Counted from the first letter of the stretch, positions 16,601 to 24,747 are shown. The stretch: DNA of 42,021 nucleotides from JAMWCX01 sp964352425 (GCA_964352425.1 CAYGRZ010000008.1:1-42021); one strand, 5' to 3'. Program-made: numbers and translations. Notes: generated from the sequence alone by a model not told the origin.

Positions 16601-17981
16601 CTTTAAGGATGGATATTTCGGCATTGGATCTATATATAGCTTGTTGCACGGGAATAGCCAGGGTGGGTAACGCGAAGACAAGATGTGTGAACGGGCTGCC
16701 TTCGGGAAGCCGGGCAAGGAGGCTCTCATATGCAGTATTAAGCTTCGCGAACTCTTTGGCCAGGGCGATCTCCTGAGCTTGTGTGTCGTTGACTGAAGCG
16801 ATGTTCGTCTCGTGCTCCTTAATCTTCTCCCCGGCCTTCCTTATAAGCTCACCGTTGCGATATTCTATGACAATGCCAACAGGATCGACAAGACCCGGGT
16901 ATGCCACAGGAAGCCTGCCGTCAGAATAATAGACGACTGTCGTGGCTATATTGAATACTGTCGGCTGGCCATTCCCATCGAGGTATCTGAACGTCATGAT
17001 GGGCACACTCGAACTCGGACTGTAGACAGCCTGGGCAAGGTCATTACTATAGGTAATGCGGGTGCCGTCCGCGAAGGCGCAGCTTTCGAGCCTTTCCTGG
17101 CCGCGCTGGCCTCTATATAGGAATACGCACAGCGGCTCGGACTCCGGAATGCGGACCTCTCCTTCAAACCGGTTTACCCTGATCACACTTGTCGCTACCT
17201 GTTGTCCCGGCATCATCTCCTCTATATAATACTGATATTCATCGACGTACTTTACCGTTGCGGCGCCGTTCAGGATTTCATAATGGGTCACGTGTTGAAT
17301 ACGGTCATCCGGATATCCATTAATAAGGTAGCTGACCACGGCCTTGAGCTGGCCGGTACCATCATACTGGGTGATGTCCGCTATCTTGAGTATCGTCCCC
17401 CAATATGACTCGACCGGTTGATAGTCATAACGATCATAGCTTCCGTCAAAATACCCGACCGAATCTACAATATACTCAGTGGAGCCGACTCTATATCCGG
17501 TGGGTTTAATAATATAGGTATACTTTCCGTACGGCTGCGGCGTGATCTGGCCGGCCGTCGTTTCAAGCATCGTCATCGGCAGATCACGGCCCAGCACGAC
17601 CATATATTCGCCGGCCCTGCCCGGCAGAGCCGACAATACTTTAATATTGGTTATCGGGACCCTGAGCCTTGCGATCAGGTCGTTCCTTGCCGTATCTACC
17701 GCTTTCCTTATCGCGAACGGATCCTGCATCGGGGACGACAGCGCCATCTTGGTCGGACTAGTCACCCCGTAAGACGTCATCGCGCCTGTCGGCCTTGTGG
17801 GTTGAGCTCTTAAGGTCAGCGTTATCGGTGACGGACCGGATAGAACGCTTTTTCTGAGGACGTCATAGGGAGTAGCCGTGGTCTCATCAGAAAGTATCAG
17901 TGCATCCTGCGCAAACAGAGATGTCGAAACGAATATTGACGCTATCGCCAATATCGCCAGGCCCGGAATTTTCGTCTTCAT
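13662..17981 (-). CDS. Large secreted repeat protein, unknown function
   Basis: 1439 residues with a signal peptide ending SLFAQ (about residue 25); no membrane anchor or sorting signal recognised. A unit of about 290 residues occurs twice (about 94-385 and 518-810): each copy starts with a helix-strand block (xxARxDLxARLRVxxxxIKVL), then TPQPYGxYTYxI, YFDGSYDxYxY, a tyrosine/aspartate strand set (QYDxxGxxKAxVSYL), DRIQxxTHYE, YVDEYxY, RxEGEVRIPExEPxCVF and YPDG-like turns, recalling YD/RHS-type beta repeats. A helical insert (385-515) separates them. The C-terminal part (about 870-1390) repeats a helix-strand motif (e.g. ARDRLAKDLTVDPSSIRVV; SREFLAGSIGTDLGSIQII) like PepSY domains. Own promoter and terminator, so a single-gene unit. 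RBS GGAGG. Surface or secreted role is inferred. Confidence 0.85.
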   Translation of the reverse strand: MKTKIPGLAILAIASIFVSTSLFAQDALILSDETTATPYDVLRKSVLSGPSPITLTLRAQPTRPTGAMTSYGVTSPTKMALSSPMQDPFAIRKAVDTARNDLIARLRVPITNIKVLSALPGRAGEYMVVLGRDLPMTMLETTAGQITPQPYGKYTYIIKPTGYRVGSTEYIVDSVGYFDGSYDRYDYQPVESYWGTILKIADITQYDGTGQLKAVVSYLINGYPDDRIQHVTHYEILNGAATVKYVDEYQYYIEEMMPGQQVATSVIRVNRFEGEVRIPESEPLCVFLYRGQRGQERLESCAFADGTRITYSNDLAQAVYSPSSSVPIMTFRYLDGNGQPTVFNIATTVVYYSDGRLPVAYPGLVDPVGIVIEYRNGELIRKAGEKIKEHETNIASVNDTQAQEIALAKEFAKLNTAYESLLARLPEGSPFTHLVFALPTLAIPVQQAIYRSNAEISILKAAIDTNDYGTISAHLGLSIPEVDAALRGLGLFIGLYTKYSGQLGDAISAINVYVEMWNKVKETAVKDLAARLRVAEGEIKVLKVNGSDNIYTVTLERPMGDIRPLAAGVQGQVTPQPYGTYTYTIRAMGYNNPPIGMVPSLLYIVEKVEYFDGSYDLYKYRQNPAETGPEYLGIERIEQYDRDGNHKATVSYLDKEGRPKDRIQAITHYETMADGTQRIKYVDEYRYLATTSVGPNGQVTIWAISVKRYEGEVRIPEAEPICVFTYRGDVEGQERLVRCDFNDGTYITYINDLANEVRDKDGKLLMSFRHHYDNDLGGITETKVTYPDGSEKIYQGLADPVDIVVQFTGGRDSAVRYLKDNFNPDSYTLDSWTMVNGAPSFIFKFADGSGIRIIVNPATGVPSSSKNDGAILAVLEARKAIAANMGADMSLVHVNGMPSVISEKILPSIPGQGNRVSTYTVTAQLNNITITMECVVNEVYRDMPSYGVEYRVETMTLRSLINNTTRTDLLLNANNYVRDVLGQGGSPLQGWSVAGGEIAFAYGLADGTSTTVYVNVATGRAWDPKNEALRLAREDFAMRNGLDPNDPSIIVEYWGNSDGVEWVHAFLPDWSVEITFGYAVVAGKVVMPSSYGSGIDPAGNTVYIETQSSFDQQGVLTAQEAYINIVNPVGAPAGSLFVQYDVGAEGTIMATRVYDQAGNELPELGGEGFIDPKNIAALFMGVPGDADLVLKTQARDRLAKDLTVDPSSIRVVMVEDMPHQGGAPAPGVMHRLVSLEYNGEMYYVTASRAITYPPVGWTDISQVSPQDNLMGALQSREFLAGSIGTDLGSIQIINFYDTTHPNIVGIRTMVTELQYGGSTYFIQSGIGVFPGAQWSGFVYATPLGVKRIEYDKNAPITIQPVLQLDADGNLVKSTATVPAIETPVAPTSAPAAQAVINVDLAGTMGVTETVATNVSEVPAGVTTTGQPAEKQKQIIKQRD

Positions 17982-18064
17982 TTTATTTTCCTCCGTGGGT
18001 TGTGAAACATTTTAAAAGTTTTTAAATAGGCGTCAAAAAAAATGACCCTTCTTCTCTAGCTATA

Positions 18065-18093
18065 AGTCTACACGACGAACAGTGAATCGTCAA
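18065..18093 (-). promoter_or_regulatory. Promoter of the large secreted protein gene
   Basis: On the minus strand TTGACG (18093-18088), 17-nt spacer, TAGACT (18070-18065). The leader would be about 75 nt, AT-rich, with T8 and A/T runs, ending in ACGGAGGAAAATAAA before the ATG. Confidence 0.55.
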
Positions 18094-18123
18094 GCGATTA
18101 AATATTACTTTTTTATAGCCTAA

Positions 18124-19806
18124 TTATTTTACATCCAGAAGTTCGAGTTGGATTGATTGCACACCCTGCCAGTTATTGATGGATGGCGTGTAGGCGATAT
18201 CTACGGAGGAGCCTGTCTTGGGGATGTCGAGGTTATCCCTGCCGAAGCTGATGGCTTCACAGGTGACGCGGTTATCGGTGACCCATATCTTGAAGCCGGA
18301 CTTGCCTATCTGGCGGGGCCCGTCCTTTACGATAAGGTTGCGGGAGGCAAGAATGGGGCGCGGATTCTCAGTGCCGAACGGTGAGAGGCTCTCTATCTCT
18401 CCGATGAGTGACTCGCTGAGCATGTTTAAAGGGATGTCCATCTCTATATCGAGCTTTTCGCTGAAGATGCTCTCATCGACGTCCTTGGCCGCTTCGGCGT
18501 TGATCATGTCCCGGAACTCGGCGATCCTGTCCTTCTCTATCGTCACGCCGCAGGCGGCTTCATGGCCGCCGAATCCGACAAGTGTATCCTTGCATCTGTG
18601 CAGATACTCGAAGAGGTGGAAGTTCTCGATCGAGCGGCCGGAGCCCTTGCCGAGCTTGCCGTCCAGCGATACAAGGATGGCCGGCCGGTAGAACCTGTCG
18701 GCGATGCGCGAGGCGACGATGCCGATGACGCCGGGATGCCAGTTTTCGCTCGCCAGCACGATCACGCGGTGGTGCTTGAAGTTCACCTCGCGCTCCACTT
18801 TGGAGAGCGCCTCGTCGAGGATCTTCGCTTCTATCTTCTGGCGGTTACGGTTCTCGGTATTCAGGGCCTTCGCCAGGACGAGAGACTCTTCCGCGTTCTC
18901 GCTTAAGAGCAGGTCGATCGCCTTCTGCGGCGAGCCGACGCGGCCCATCGCGTTTATCCTCGGGCCCAGCACGAAACCGATGTGGCCGCTCGAGATGTCT
19001 TTGCCGCTCAGGCCGGAAGCTTCCATCAGCGCCTTCAGGCCCGTGCGGCCGCGCCTGTTCAGTTCGCTCAGGCCGTGCTTGGTCAATATCCTGTTCTCGC
19101 CGAGGAGCGGCGCGATATCGGCGACGGTGCCCAGGCTCACGAGGTCGAGATAATCTTCTGCGAAGTTCGGCGTGCCTTCATAGAGGCCTTTGACCAGCTT
19201 GTATGCCAGGCCGACGCCCGCCAGGTGCTTGAACGGATACGCACAGCCCGGTTGCAGCGGGTTTATGACGGCCAGGGCCGGCGGGATGCGCCCTTCGAGG
19301 ATCTCGTGGTGGTCCGTGACGATGACGTCGATGCCGGCGGCGTTCGCGTGCTCTATCTCTTTGAAGGATGTTATGCCGCAGTCGACGGTGATGATGAGCC
19401 TGACATTGTCTTTGTGGGCCCTCTTTATGGCGGCGAGGTTGAGGCCATAGCCTTCCTCGATGCGGTTCGGGATATAGGTCTCGATATTCCCGCCGAGGCC
19501 TTTCAAGGCGGAGTAGACGAGCGTTACGCTGGTCATGCCGTCGACGTCGTAATCGCCGTAGATGAGGATGCGCTCTTTGGCGGCGATCGCCTTCTTTATC
19601 CTGGCGACGGCCTTATCCATGCCCTTCAAGAGGAACGGGTCGTGGCAGGCCGCAAGGGAACAGCCGATGAACTTCGACGCGCTTTCGGCGTCGTGGGCGC
19701 CGCGGTTCGCCAGGAGCTGGGCGGTGACTTTCGATATGTTGAGCGCGGAGGCGAGGTGATCCTGCACGGAAGGGTTTGAGTCCCTGATTCTCCAGATCTT
19801 ACGCAT
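18124..19806 (-). CDS. recJ: Single-stranded-DNA-specific exonuclease RecJ
   Basis: 560 residues, close to E. coli RecJ (577). The DHH phosphoesterase motifs are all present: DYDVDG (85-90), a VDCGIT block, VTDHHE (about 163-168), and later GFGGHEAACG of the DHHA1 region, followed by the C-terminal OB-fold (around GETIDIAYTPSINNWQG-type strands ending SIQLELLDVK). Cytoplasmic 5'-3' exonuclease acting in RecF recombination, mismatch and base-excision repair. It follows the cation transporter gene across a 109-nt gap filled with palindromes, and its stop lies about 30 nt from the promoter of the next gene. Confidence 0.96.
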   Translation of the reverse strand: MRKIWRIRDSNPSVQDHLASALNISKVTAQLLANRGAHDAESASKFIGCSLAACHDPFLLKGMDKAVARIKKAIAAKERILIYGDYDVDGMTSVTLVYSALKGLGGNIETYIPNRIEEGYGLNLAAIKRAHKDNVRLIITVDCGITSFKEIEHANAAGIDVIVTDHHEILEGRIPPALAVINPLQPGCAYPFKHLAGVGLAYKLVKGLYEGTPNFAEDYLDLVSLGTVADIAPLLGENRILTKHGLSELNRRGRTGLKALMEASGLSGKDISSGHIGFVLGPRINAMGRVGSPQKAIDLLLSENAEESLVLAKALNTENRNRQKIEAKILDEALSKVEREVNFKHHRVIVLASENWHPGVIGIVASRIADRFYRPAILVSLDGKLGKGSGRSIENFHLFEYLHRCKDTLVGFGGHEAACGVTIEKDRIAEFRDMINAEAAKDVDESIFSEKLDIEMDIPLNMLSESLIGEIESLSPFGTENPRPILASRNLIVKDGPRQIGKSGFKIWVTDNRVTCEAISFGRDNLDIPKTGSSVDIAYTPSINNWQGVQSIQLELLDVK

Positions 19807-19825
19807 ATCCTATAGATCCCAATCT

Positions 19826-19851
19826 GTAGCCACCACTTAAGTGGTGGCTAC
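19826..19851. repeat. 26-bp perfect palindrome (family copy 2)
   Basis: Half-site GTAGCCACCACTT followed by its exact reverse complement, in the gap between the cation transporter and recJ. Same ends and centre as copies at 9453 and 26010; different inner arm. Confidence 0.9.
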
Positions 19852-19860
19852 AGCTACTTT

Positions 19861-19884
19861 TTGCTAGCCACTAGTGGCTAGCAA
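19861..19884. repeat. 24-bp perfect palindrome related to copy 2
   Basis: Half-site TTGCTAGCCACT followed by its reverse complement. It shares TAGCCAC...GTGGCTA with the neighbouring 26-bp palindrome but has TA in place of that palindrome's central ten bases. A further imperfect repeat with the direct word ACCGGCTC twice follows at 19885-19916. Confidence 0.85.
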
Positions 19885-19915
19885 CGAGCCACCGGCTCAC
19901 ATCAGCCGACCGGCT

Positions 19916-20785
19916 CTAAAACGGCTCTACGTGGATAAAGACTTCTTTCGCGGTGGCGACTTTCTTCAGTATATCATCCCTGACGACGTCGGTGACCATG
20001 TGGCCTTTCTCGACCGTCATGTCTTTGCGCACTGCTATCGTCATGTCTATGATGAGGTCGAGGCCCATCTTCCGCACCTTGATATCTTTTATCGCCTTCA
20101 CATCTTTATGCGTGAGCGTGATCTTCTTTATGCCGTCGATCGTCGCCTGCGCCGGCGCGCCGTCCATCAGTTCATCGTACGCCTTGTGGAAACCTTCGAA
20201 ACCGGTTTTGATGACTAAGAGCGACAGTATGAACGCCGCTATCGGGTCGAGAAGCGGAAACCCCATACGCGCCCCGGCTATGCCTATCAATGCCGCCGTT
20301 GACGCGAAGGCGTCGGTGGCGATGTTCCAGGAATACACGGTCATCGCGGTCGAAGATATATTTTTGCCGAGGACACTGGTATACTGGAAGAGCCCGAGCT
20401 TCACCACTATAGATACCACGGCAGCGATCAGGGCGATCTTACCGGGTATGTATATGCTATGAGAGGCGAGCACGTGAACCGACCTGATCGCCATCTGCAC
20501 ACCCAGGACTATCAGGAAGATGGCCAGCAGCTTCGCAATGATGGATTCGGCCTTGCCGTGGCCGTAGGGATGATCGGCGTCCGGCGGGCGCTTCGCGATC
20601 TTGAACCCGATGAGCATGCCCGTCGAGGTCATCGCATCGCCGAGGGTATCGAGGGCGTCGGCTATCATCGCGTTTGAATTGCCGACGATGCCGGCGAATA
20701 TCTTGAAGACGAAGAGCACACCGTTCGTGACGAGGCTTACGATCGAGCCCTTCTCGGCGTGCTGGTATCCTGTATGCTGCGGCAT
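19916..20785 (-). CDS. Cation diffusion facilitator (CDF) family transporter
   Basis: 289 residues, six membrane segments followed by a cytoplasmic ferredoxin-like domain (about 205-289) that normally dimerises and binds metal. The TM2 half of the transport site is D46-x3-D50 (DTLGD). The TM5 half reads N154-x3-D158 (NIATD), where zinc transporters of the YiiP type have H-x3-D and manganese types D-x3-D, so the metal cannot be assigned. HPYGHGKAE after TM2 is the usual family loop. Exports divalent metal in exchange for protons. Encoded 10 nt after secDF. Confidence 0.92.
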   Translation of the reverse strand: MPQHTGYQHAEKGSIVSLVTNGVLFVFKIFAGIVGNSNAMIADALDTLGDAMTSTGMLIGFKIAKRPPDADHPYGHGKAESIIAKLLAIFLIVLGVQMAIRSVHVLASHSIYIPGKIALIAAVVSIVVKLGLFQYTSVLGKNISSTAMTVYSWNIATDAFASTAALIGIAGARMGFPLLDPIAAFILSLLVIKTGFEGFHKAYDELMDGAPAQATIDGIKKITLTHKDVKAIKDIKVRKMGLDLIIDMTIAVRKDMTVEKGHMVTDVVRDDILKKVATAKEVFIHVEPF

Positions 20786-20795
20786 TACGCGGCCT

Positions 20796-23021
20796 CTATT
20801 TTTTATGGACGGCCTTCTTATGCCACGACAATATGAGGGGGCTGGCGATATAGACCGTCGAATAGACTCCCGAGATGAACCCGACGCAGAGGCAGAACGC
20901 GAAGTTGTTCAATACCTCGCCGCCGAAGAGCAAGAGCGCGATGACGACGAGCATCGTGACGCCGGTGGTGAGAATAGTCCTCCCGAGCGTCTGGTTGACG
21001 CTTAAGTTCACGATGTCGGCCAATGAACCCTTCTTCACGAGGCGCAGGTTCTCGCGTATCCTGTCGTAGATGACGATCGTATCGTTGATCGAGTAACCGG
21101 CGATGGTAAGGAGCGCCGCGACGATCGTGAGGTCGAACTGCCTGCCCGTGATGGCAAGCGCGCCGACGGCGATGAAGACGTCGTGGAAGAGCGCGACGAC
21201 GCCGGCGATACCGTATTTCAAGTTGAACCTGAACATGACATAGATGAGGATGCCCAGAAGCCCGAGGAGCAGGCTTATCAGCGCGTTCTGGCGCAGGTTC
21301 TTACCCACGGCAGGCCCGACGGTCTCGATCTTGAGTATCTGGAACGCGTTGTCCTTATATTTGTCCTTGAACTGCGCGCTCAGCTTTCTGGAGACATCCT
21401 CCTGTGTCCTGATGATGACTTCTTTCGGATCACCGTATTGCTGAATTGATGCGCTGCCCATCCCCATGTCCTTCAGGATGGCCCTGATATCATCCACCCG
21501 TACCGGTTTTTCGAACATGTATTGCTGCAGCGTCCCGCCCGAGAAGTCTACGCCGAAATTCCGCTCGCCTCTCATGAAGAAGACGGTAAGGCCGGCGATG
21601 ATGACAACGGCCGAGACGGCATAGCAGATCTTCCTCTTGCCGATGAAATCGATCTTCGTCTCGGGGATAAGCTGCATGAATTTGAGTTTCGCCAGGTCAA
21701 ACTGTTCGCACAAGAGCTCAAATATGACGCGCGTGCACCATACCGCGGTGAAGAGGTTCGCGAGGAGACCTATCGTCAGCGTGACGGCAAAACCGCGGAT
21801 CGGGCCTGAGCCAAACTTGAATATGAGCGCGGCCGCGACTATCGTCGTCACGTTGGAGTCAAGGATCGCCGAGAATGCCCTGTGGAATCCGGCGGCTATC
21901 GCGGCGCGCAGGGATTTCCCCAGCTTCAGCTCTTCGCGTATCCTTTCGTAGATTAAGACGTTGGCGTCGACCGACATGCCGATGGTTAAGATCAAACCCG
22001 CGATACCGGGCAGCGTCAGCGTACCCTTGAAGAGCGCCAGGCACGCGAGGATCATGAGCAAGTTAAGTATGAGCGCGATACAGGCGATCGCGCCCGCAAG
22101 CCTGTAATAGACGACCATGAAGATAAATACGAGAGCCGCTCCGATGAGGGTCGCGCGCAGGCCGCTCTTAATAGAATCGGCTCCGAGGAGCGGACCGACA
22201 GTCCTCTCCTCTTCCACGATAACGGGCGCCGGCAGCGCGCCGGCGCGTAATATGACCGAAAGGTCGTTCGCTTCGTTCACTGAGAAATTTCCGCTTATCT
22301 GCGCCTGGCCCGACGGGATCGCCTCGCGTATGACGGGCGCCGATACGACCTTACCGTCGAGGACTATCGCCAGGCGTTTGCCGACATTCGTGGCCGTGAC
22401 GTTGCTGAAGATCTCCGCGCCCTTGGCATTTAACGTAAGTGAAACGTATGGCTCGCCGAAACCGCGTGAGCTAAATTCAGTCTTCGCGTTCACCAGCAGG
22501 TCGCCGGTAAGGCTCGCGTCTTTCGCAATGAGAAGCGGCTCGCGCCCGCCGCGCTCGCCTTCCAGATATCTTACTTCGTACCCTTCGACCGCTTCGTTGC
22601 TGATAGCCTTCTTGAGGTCCTCGACGTTGTCGGATACAAGTTTGAATTCAAGGTGCGCCGTCTTCCCGATTATATCGAGAGCCCTCTCCCTGTCGGTGAC
22701 ACCCGGCAGTTGGACGATAATGCTCTCCCTGCCCTGCCTCTGGATCGACATTTCGCCGACGCCGAACTGGTCGACGCGGTTGCGTATGACTTCCATCGCC
22801 CTGTCGATGGCGTCTTTGCGCGCGTCGACCGCAAGCTTTGACGTGTCGACCTTCAGGACGACATGCATGCCGCCCTGCAGGTCAAGGCCGAGGTTTATCT
22901 TGCCCTTCTGGACGACCTTGCCGTCCTTGTCCTTGACCGTGAACGGCGGATATATCATCCAGACGCATGCGATCATAAGAAGCACTATTGCGAGCACCTT
23001 CCACTGAAGATTCCTGTTCAT
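20796..23021 (-). CDS. secDF: Protein translocase SecDF (fused SecD-SecF)
   Basis: 741 residues joining SecD and SecF in one chain, as in Bacillus and many phyla, whereas E. coli has two genes. SecD: TM1 (9-25), GLDLQGGMHVVLKVD, periplasmic P1 domain (about 40-270), then membrane block with LTIGMSVDANVLIYERIREE (aspartate of the proton path). SecF begins near 450 with its own first segment, FGVDFSGGTLQQ, and TIAGYSINDTIVIYDRIREN. Uses the proton gradient to pull exported proteins from SecYEG. Works with YajC encoded just upstream. RBS AAGGAG before the ATG. Confidence 0.96.
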   Translation of the reverse strand: MNRNLQWKVLAIVLLMIACVWMIYPPFTVKDKDGKVVQKGKINLGLDLQGGMHVVLKVDTSKLAVDARKDAIDRAMEVIRNRVDQFGVGEMSIQRQGRESIIVQLPGVTDRERALDIIGKTAHLEFKLVSDNVEDLKKAISNEAVEGYEVRYLEGERGGREPLLIAKDASLTGDLLVNAKTEFSSRGFGEPYVSLTLNAKGAEIFSNVTATNVGKRLAIVLDGKVVSAPVIREAIPSGQAQISGNFSVNEANDLSVILRAGALPAPVIVEEERTVGPLLGADSIKSGLRATLIGAALVFIFMVVYYRLAGAIACIALILNLLMILACLALFKGTLTLPGIAGLILTIGMSVDANVLIYERIREELKLGKSLRAAIAAGFHRAFSAILDSNVTTIVAAALIFKFGSGPIRGFAVTLTIGLLANLFTAVWCTRVIFELLCEQFDLAKLKFMQLIPETKIDFIGKRKICYAVSAVVIIAGLTVFFMRGERNFGVDFSGGTLQQYMFEKPVRVDDIRAILKDMGMGSASIQQYGDPKEVIIRTQEDVSRKLSAQFKDKYKDNAFQILKIETVGPAVGKNLRQNALISLLLGLLGILIYVMFRFNLKYGIAGVVALFHDVFIAVGALAITGRQFDLTIVAALLTIAGYSINDTIVIYDRIRENLRLVKKGSLADIVNLSVNQTLGRTILTTGVTMLVVIALLLFGGEVLNNFAFCLCVGFISGVYSTVYIASPLILSWHKKAVHKK

Positions 23022-23053
23022 TCCTGGTCTCCTTGTTATCCTTAATAATCCTT

Positions 23054-23080
23054 GACCCTAAACCCTATGACCCTAAACCC
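23054..23080. repeat. 7+8 array, CCCTAAA class
   Basis: GACCCTAAACCCTAT followed by GACCCTAAACCC, in the 62-nt gap between yajC and secDF. Same unit as 33516-33557. Confidence 0.75.
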
Positions 23081-23083
23081 TTT

Positions 23084-23365
23084 TTATCCCGAAGCTTTTC
23101 TTCTGACCGAAGCGATGCTCGACTTCTGGACCTCGATCTTGACGTTATCGTCGACCTTCAGCGTGACGGTCGCGTCTTTGACGTTCGCGATCGTGCCGTG
23201 GATGCCGCCGGCCGTGACGACCTCGTCATTCTTCTTCAATGCGGCTATCATCTTCTTATGGTCGTCCTGCGTCTTCTTCTGCGGCCTGATCAACAGGAAA
23301 TAGAACACTACAAATATCAAGATAATAGGTAAAAAACTCATCAACGGATTTCCTGACTGGCCCAT
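23084..23365 (-). CDS. yajC: Preprotein translocase subunit YajC
   Basis: 93 residues: one N-terminal membrane helix (about 8-26, IILIFVVFYFLLIRPQKK) followed by the small conserved cytoplasmic domain with KKNDEVVTAGGIHGTIANVKD. Accessory subunit of SecDF-YajC. Starts at the base after the tgt stop codon, so is co-translated with tgt; the tgt-yajC-secDF order is widespread. Confidence 0.95.
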   Translation of the reverse strand: MGQSGNPLMSFLPIILIFVVFYFLLIRPQKKTQDDHKKMIAALKKNDEVVTAGGIHGTIANVKDATVTLKVDDNVKIEVQKSSIASVRRKASG

Positions 23366-24520
23366 TTATCTCTCCTTGTTGTAATTTTTGACAAAATCGT
23401 CTTTGAATACTTTAAAGCGGTCCTGCCTGATGGCTTCCCGCGATAATTGTATAAGTCTAACATAAAAGCGCAGATTATGCAATGATACAAGGCGCAAGCC
23501 CAAGAGCTCCTCTGTGTTGAAGAGGTGCCTGATATACGCGCGCGTGTGGTGCTTACAGGCAAAACAGTCGCATGACTCGTCTATCGGGCGGAAATCCTCC
23601 TTGTAGACGGCGTTCCGCAGCTGCAGGTCCCCGGCTGCCGTGAATGCCTGGCCGTTGCGGCCGTTCCTGGTCGGGACGACGCAGTCGAACATGTCGCAGC
23701 CGCGCGCGATCGCCTCCAGTATATCGGGCGGCATGCCGACACCCATCAGATACCGCGGCCTGTCTTCCGGAAGGAGTGAGGCCGTGTGTTCGGCGATCTC
23801 GTAGATAAGGCCCTGCGGCTCGCCGACGCTCACCCCGCCGATGGCGTAGCCGTCGAATCCTATTGCCAGCAGGTCCTCGACCGCTTTTCTTCGCAGGTCG
23901 AGGTAGGTGCTTCCCTGGACGATGCCGAAGAGAAGCTGACGACCGTCGCTCCCGCCTTCGCTATCGCCTCGGCGGGCAGGCGTCGTTCGTCGTTCGTCAA
24001 AAAAGTTTCTCGAACGCCTTGCCCATCCAGTCGTAAGCGCCAATGACTGCTCCACGTAATCGCGCGCAGCCGGATAATGGACGCACTCGTCGAACACCAT
24101 CATGATGTCGCTGCCCAGGACCTGCTGTATCTCTATCACTTTCTCCGGCGTCAGGACGTGCTTCGAGCCGTCGATGTGTGATGAGAATTCCGCGCCGTTG
24201 TCGGAGAGCTTGCGTAAGGTAGCGAGGCTGAAGACCTGATACCCGCCGCTATCGGTCAGTATGGGTAAGTCCCAGCCCATGAACGCATGAAGCCCGCCCG
24301 CCTTCCGTATGATATCGAGGCCGGGCCGCAGATAGAGATGATAGGTGTTGCCGAGGATGATCTCGGCGCCGATATCTTTAAGCTCGGCATCGGAGATCGC
24401 CTTCACGGTCCCCTGCGTACCGACCGGCATGAATACGGGGGTGTTGATCTCGCCATGCGCGGTCGTGAGCACGCCGATCCGCGCGCTCGAGCTCTTGTCT
24501 TTATGTATGAGCTTGAACAT
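23366..24520 (-). CDS. tgt: tRNA-guanine transglycosylase
   Basis: 384 residues from the ATG at 24520 (MFKLIHKDKSSSARIG); an open frame runs 59 codons further upstream but that part is read from an intergenic repeat region and lacks family similarity. Swaps guanine 34 for preQ1 in tRNAs with GUN anticodons. Conserved parts: TPVFMPVGTQGTVKAI, TDSGGYQVFSL, FGIVQGS, GGVSVGE, the catalytic region MFDCVVPTRNGRNG, and the zinc site CDCFACKHHTRAYIRHL. Residues 175-194 (after NFFDERR, up to GRQ) are an insertion of about 15-20 residues encoded by a repeat (23939-23998) absent from usual Tgt sequences. Partner of queA in queuosine synthesis. Confidence 0.95.
   Translation of the reverse strand: MFKLIHKDKSSSARIGVLTTAHGEINTPVFMPVGTQGTVKAISDAELKDIGAEIILGNTYHLYLRPGLDIIRKAGGLHAFMGWDLPILTDSGGYQVFSLATLRKLSDNGAEFSSHIDGSKHVLTPEKVIEIQQVLGSDIMMVFDECVHYPAARDYVEQSLALTTGWARRSRNFFDERRTTPARRGDSEGGSDGRQLLFGIVQGSTYLDLRRKAVEDLLAIGFDGYAIGGVSVGEPQGLIYEIAEHTASLLPEDRPRYLMGVGMPPDILEAIARGCDMFDCVVPTRNGRNGQAFTAAGDLQLRNAVYKEDFRPIDESCDCFACKHHTRAYIRHLFNTEELLGLRLVSLHNLRFYVRLIQLSREAIRQDRFKVFKDDFVKNYNKER
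23939..23998. repeat. In-frame repeat inside tgt
   Basis: Contains CCCGCC (23951-23956) ... GGCGGGCAGGC (23971-23981), then CGTCGTTCGTCGTTCGTC. It resembles the CCTGCC/GGCAGG-type repeat at 25939-25974 and the GTCGTCCTTCG-type at 25844-25871. It adds 60 nt (20 codons) without breaking the frame. Confidence 0.65.
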
Positions 24521-24747
24521 CTTTAACTCAGCCCTTTCCCTGTAGTATGCCTCGAGGAAATCAATTTTTACGGGTCCGTCTGTGGCGGCACCTGTGTACG
24601 CCGCCCAACTCCCCACCCCAACGATTTTTCTGCTCCGCCAGTGGCGTAATTTTTCTGTGCTTCCCGCATCCCACCCAGGCCGCAAGGGCTTGCTCAATTA
24701 AAAAGGCGAGTGCCCAAAAGTAAACGCCCTGGGAGAAGCCGAAAAAT
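24521..24747. repeat. Intergenic repeat block between queA and tgt
   Basis: 227 bp without a gene. Holds CGCCACTGGCG-type hairpin sequence flanked by direct AGAAAAAT words (minus strand, about 24620-24655), the module GGCCGCAAGGGCTTGCTCAA (from 24678) and the module GGCGAGTGCCCAAAAGTAAA (from 24705, ending CGCC at 24728). Both modules recur in 25780-26371. No promoter or preQ1 riboswitch was recognised. Confidence 0.6.

Noticed and set aside
23981..24000. Frameshift or pseudogene in tgt
   Set aside because: The unusual segment keeps the frame, and all downstream catalytic and zinc-binding motifs are intact.
24520..24697. Longer tgt start (59 extra codons)
   Set aside because: The extra part is read from intergenic repeat sequence, has no similarity to Tgt, and the ATG at 24520 opens the usual N-terminus.
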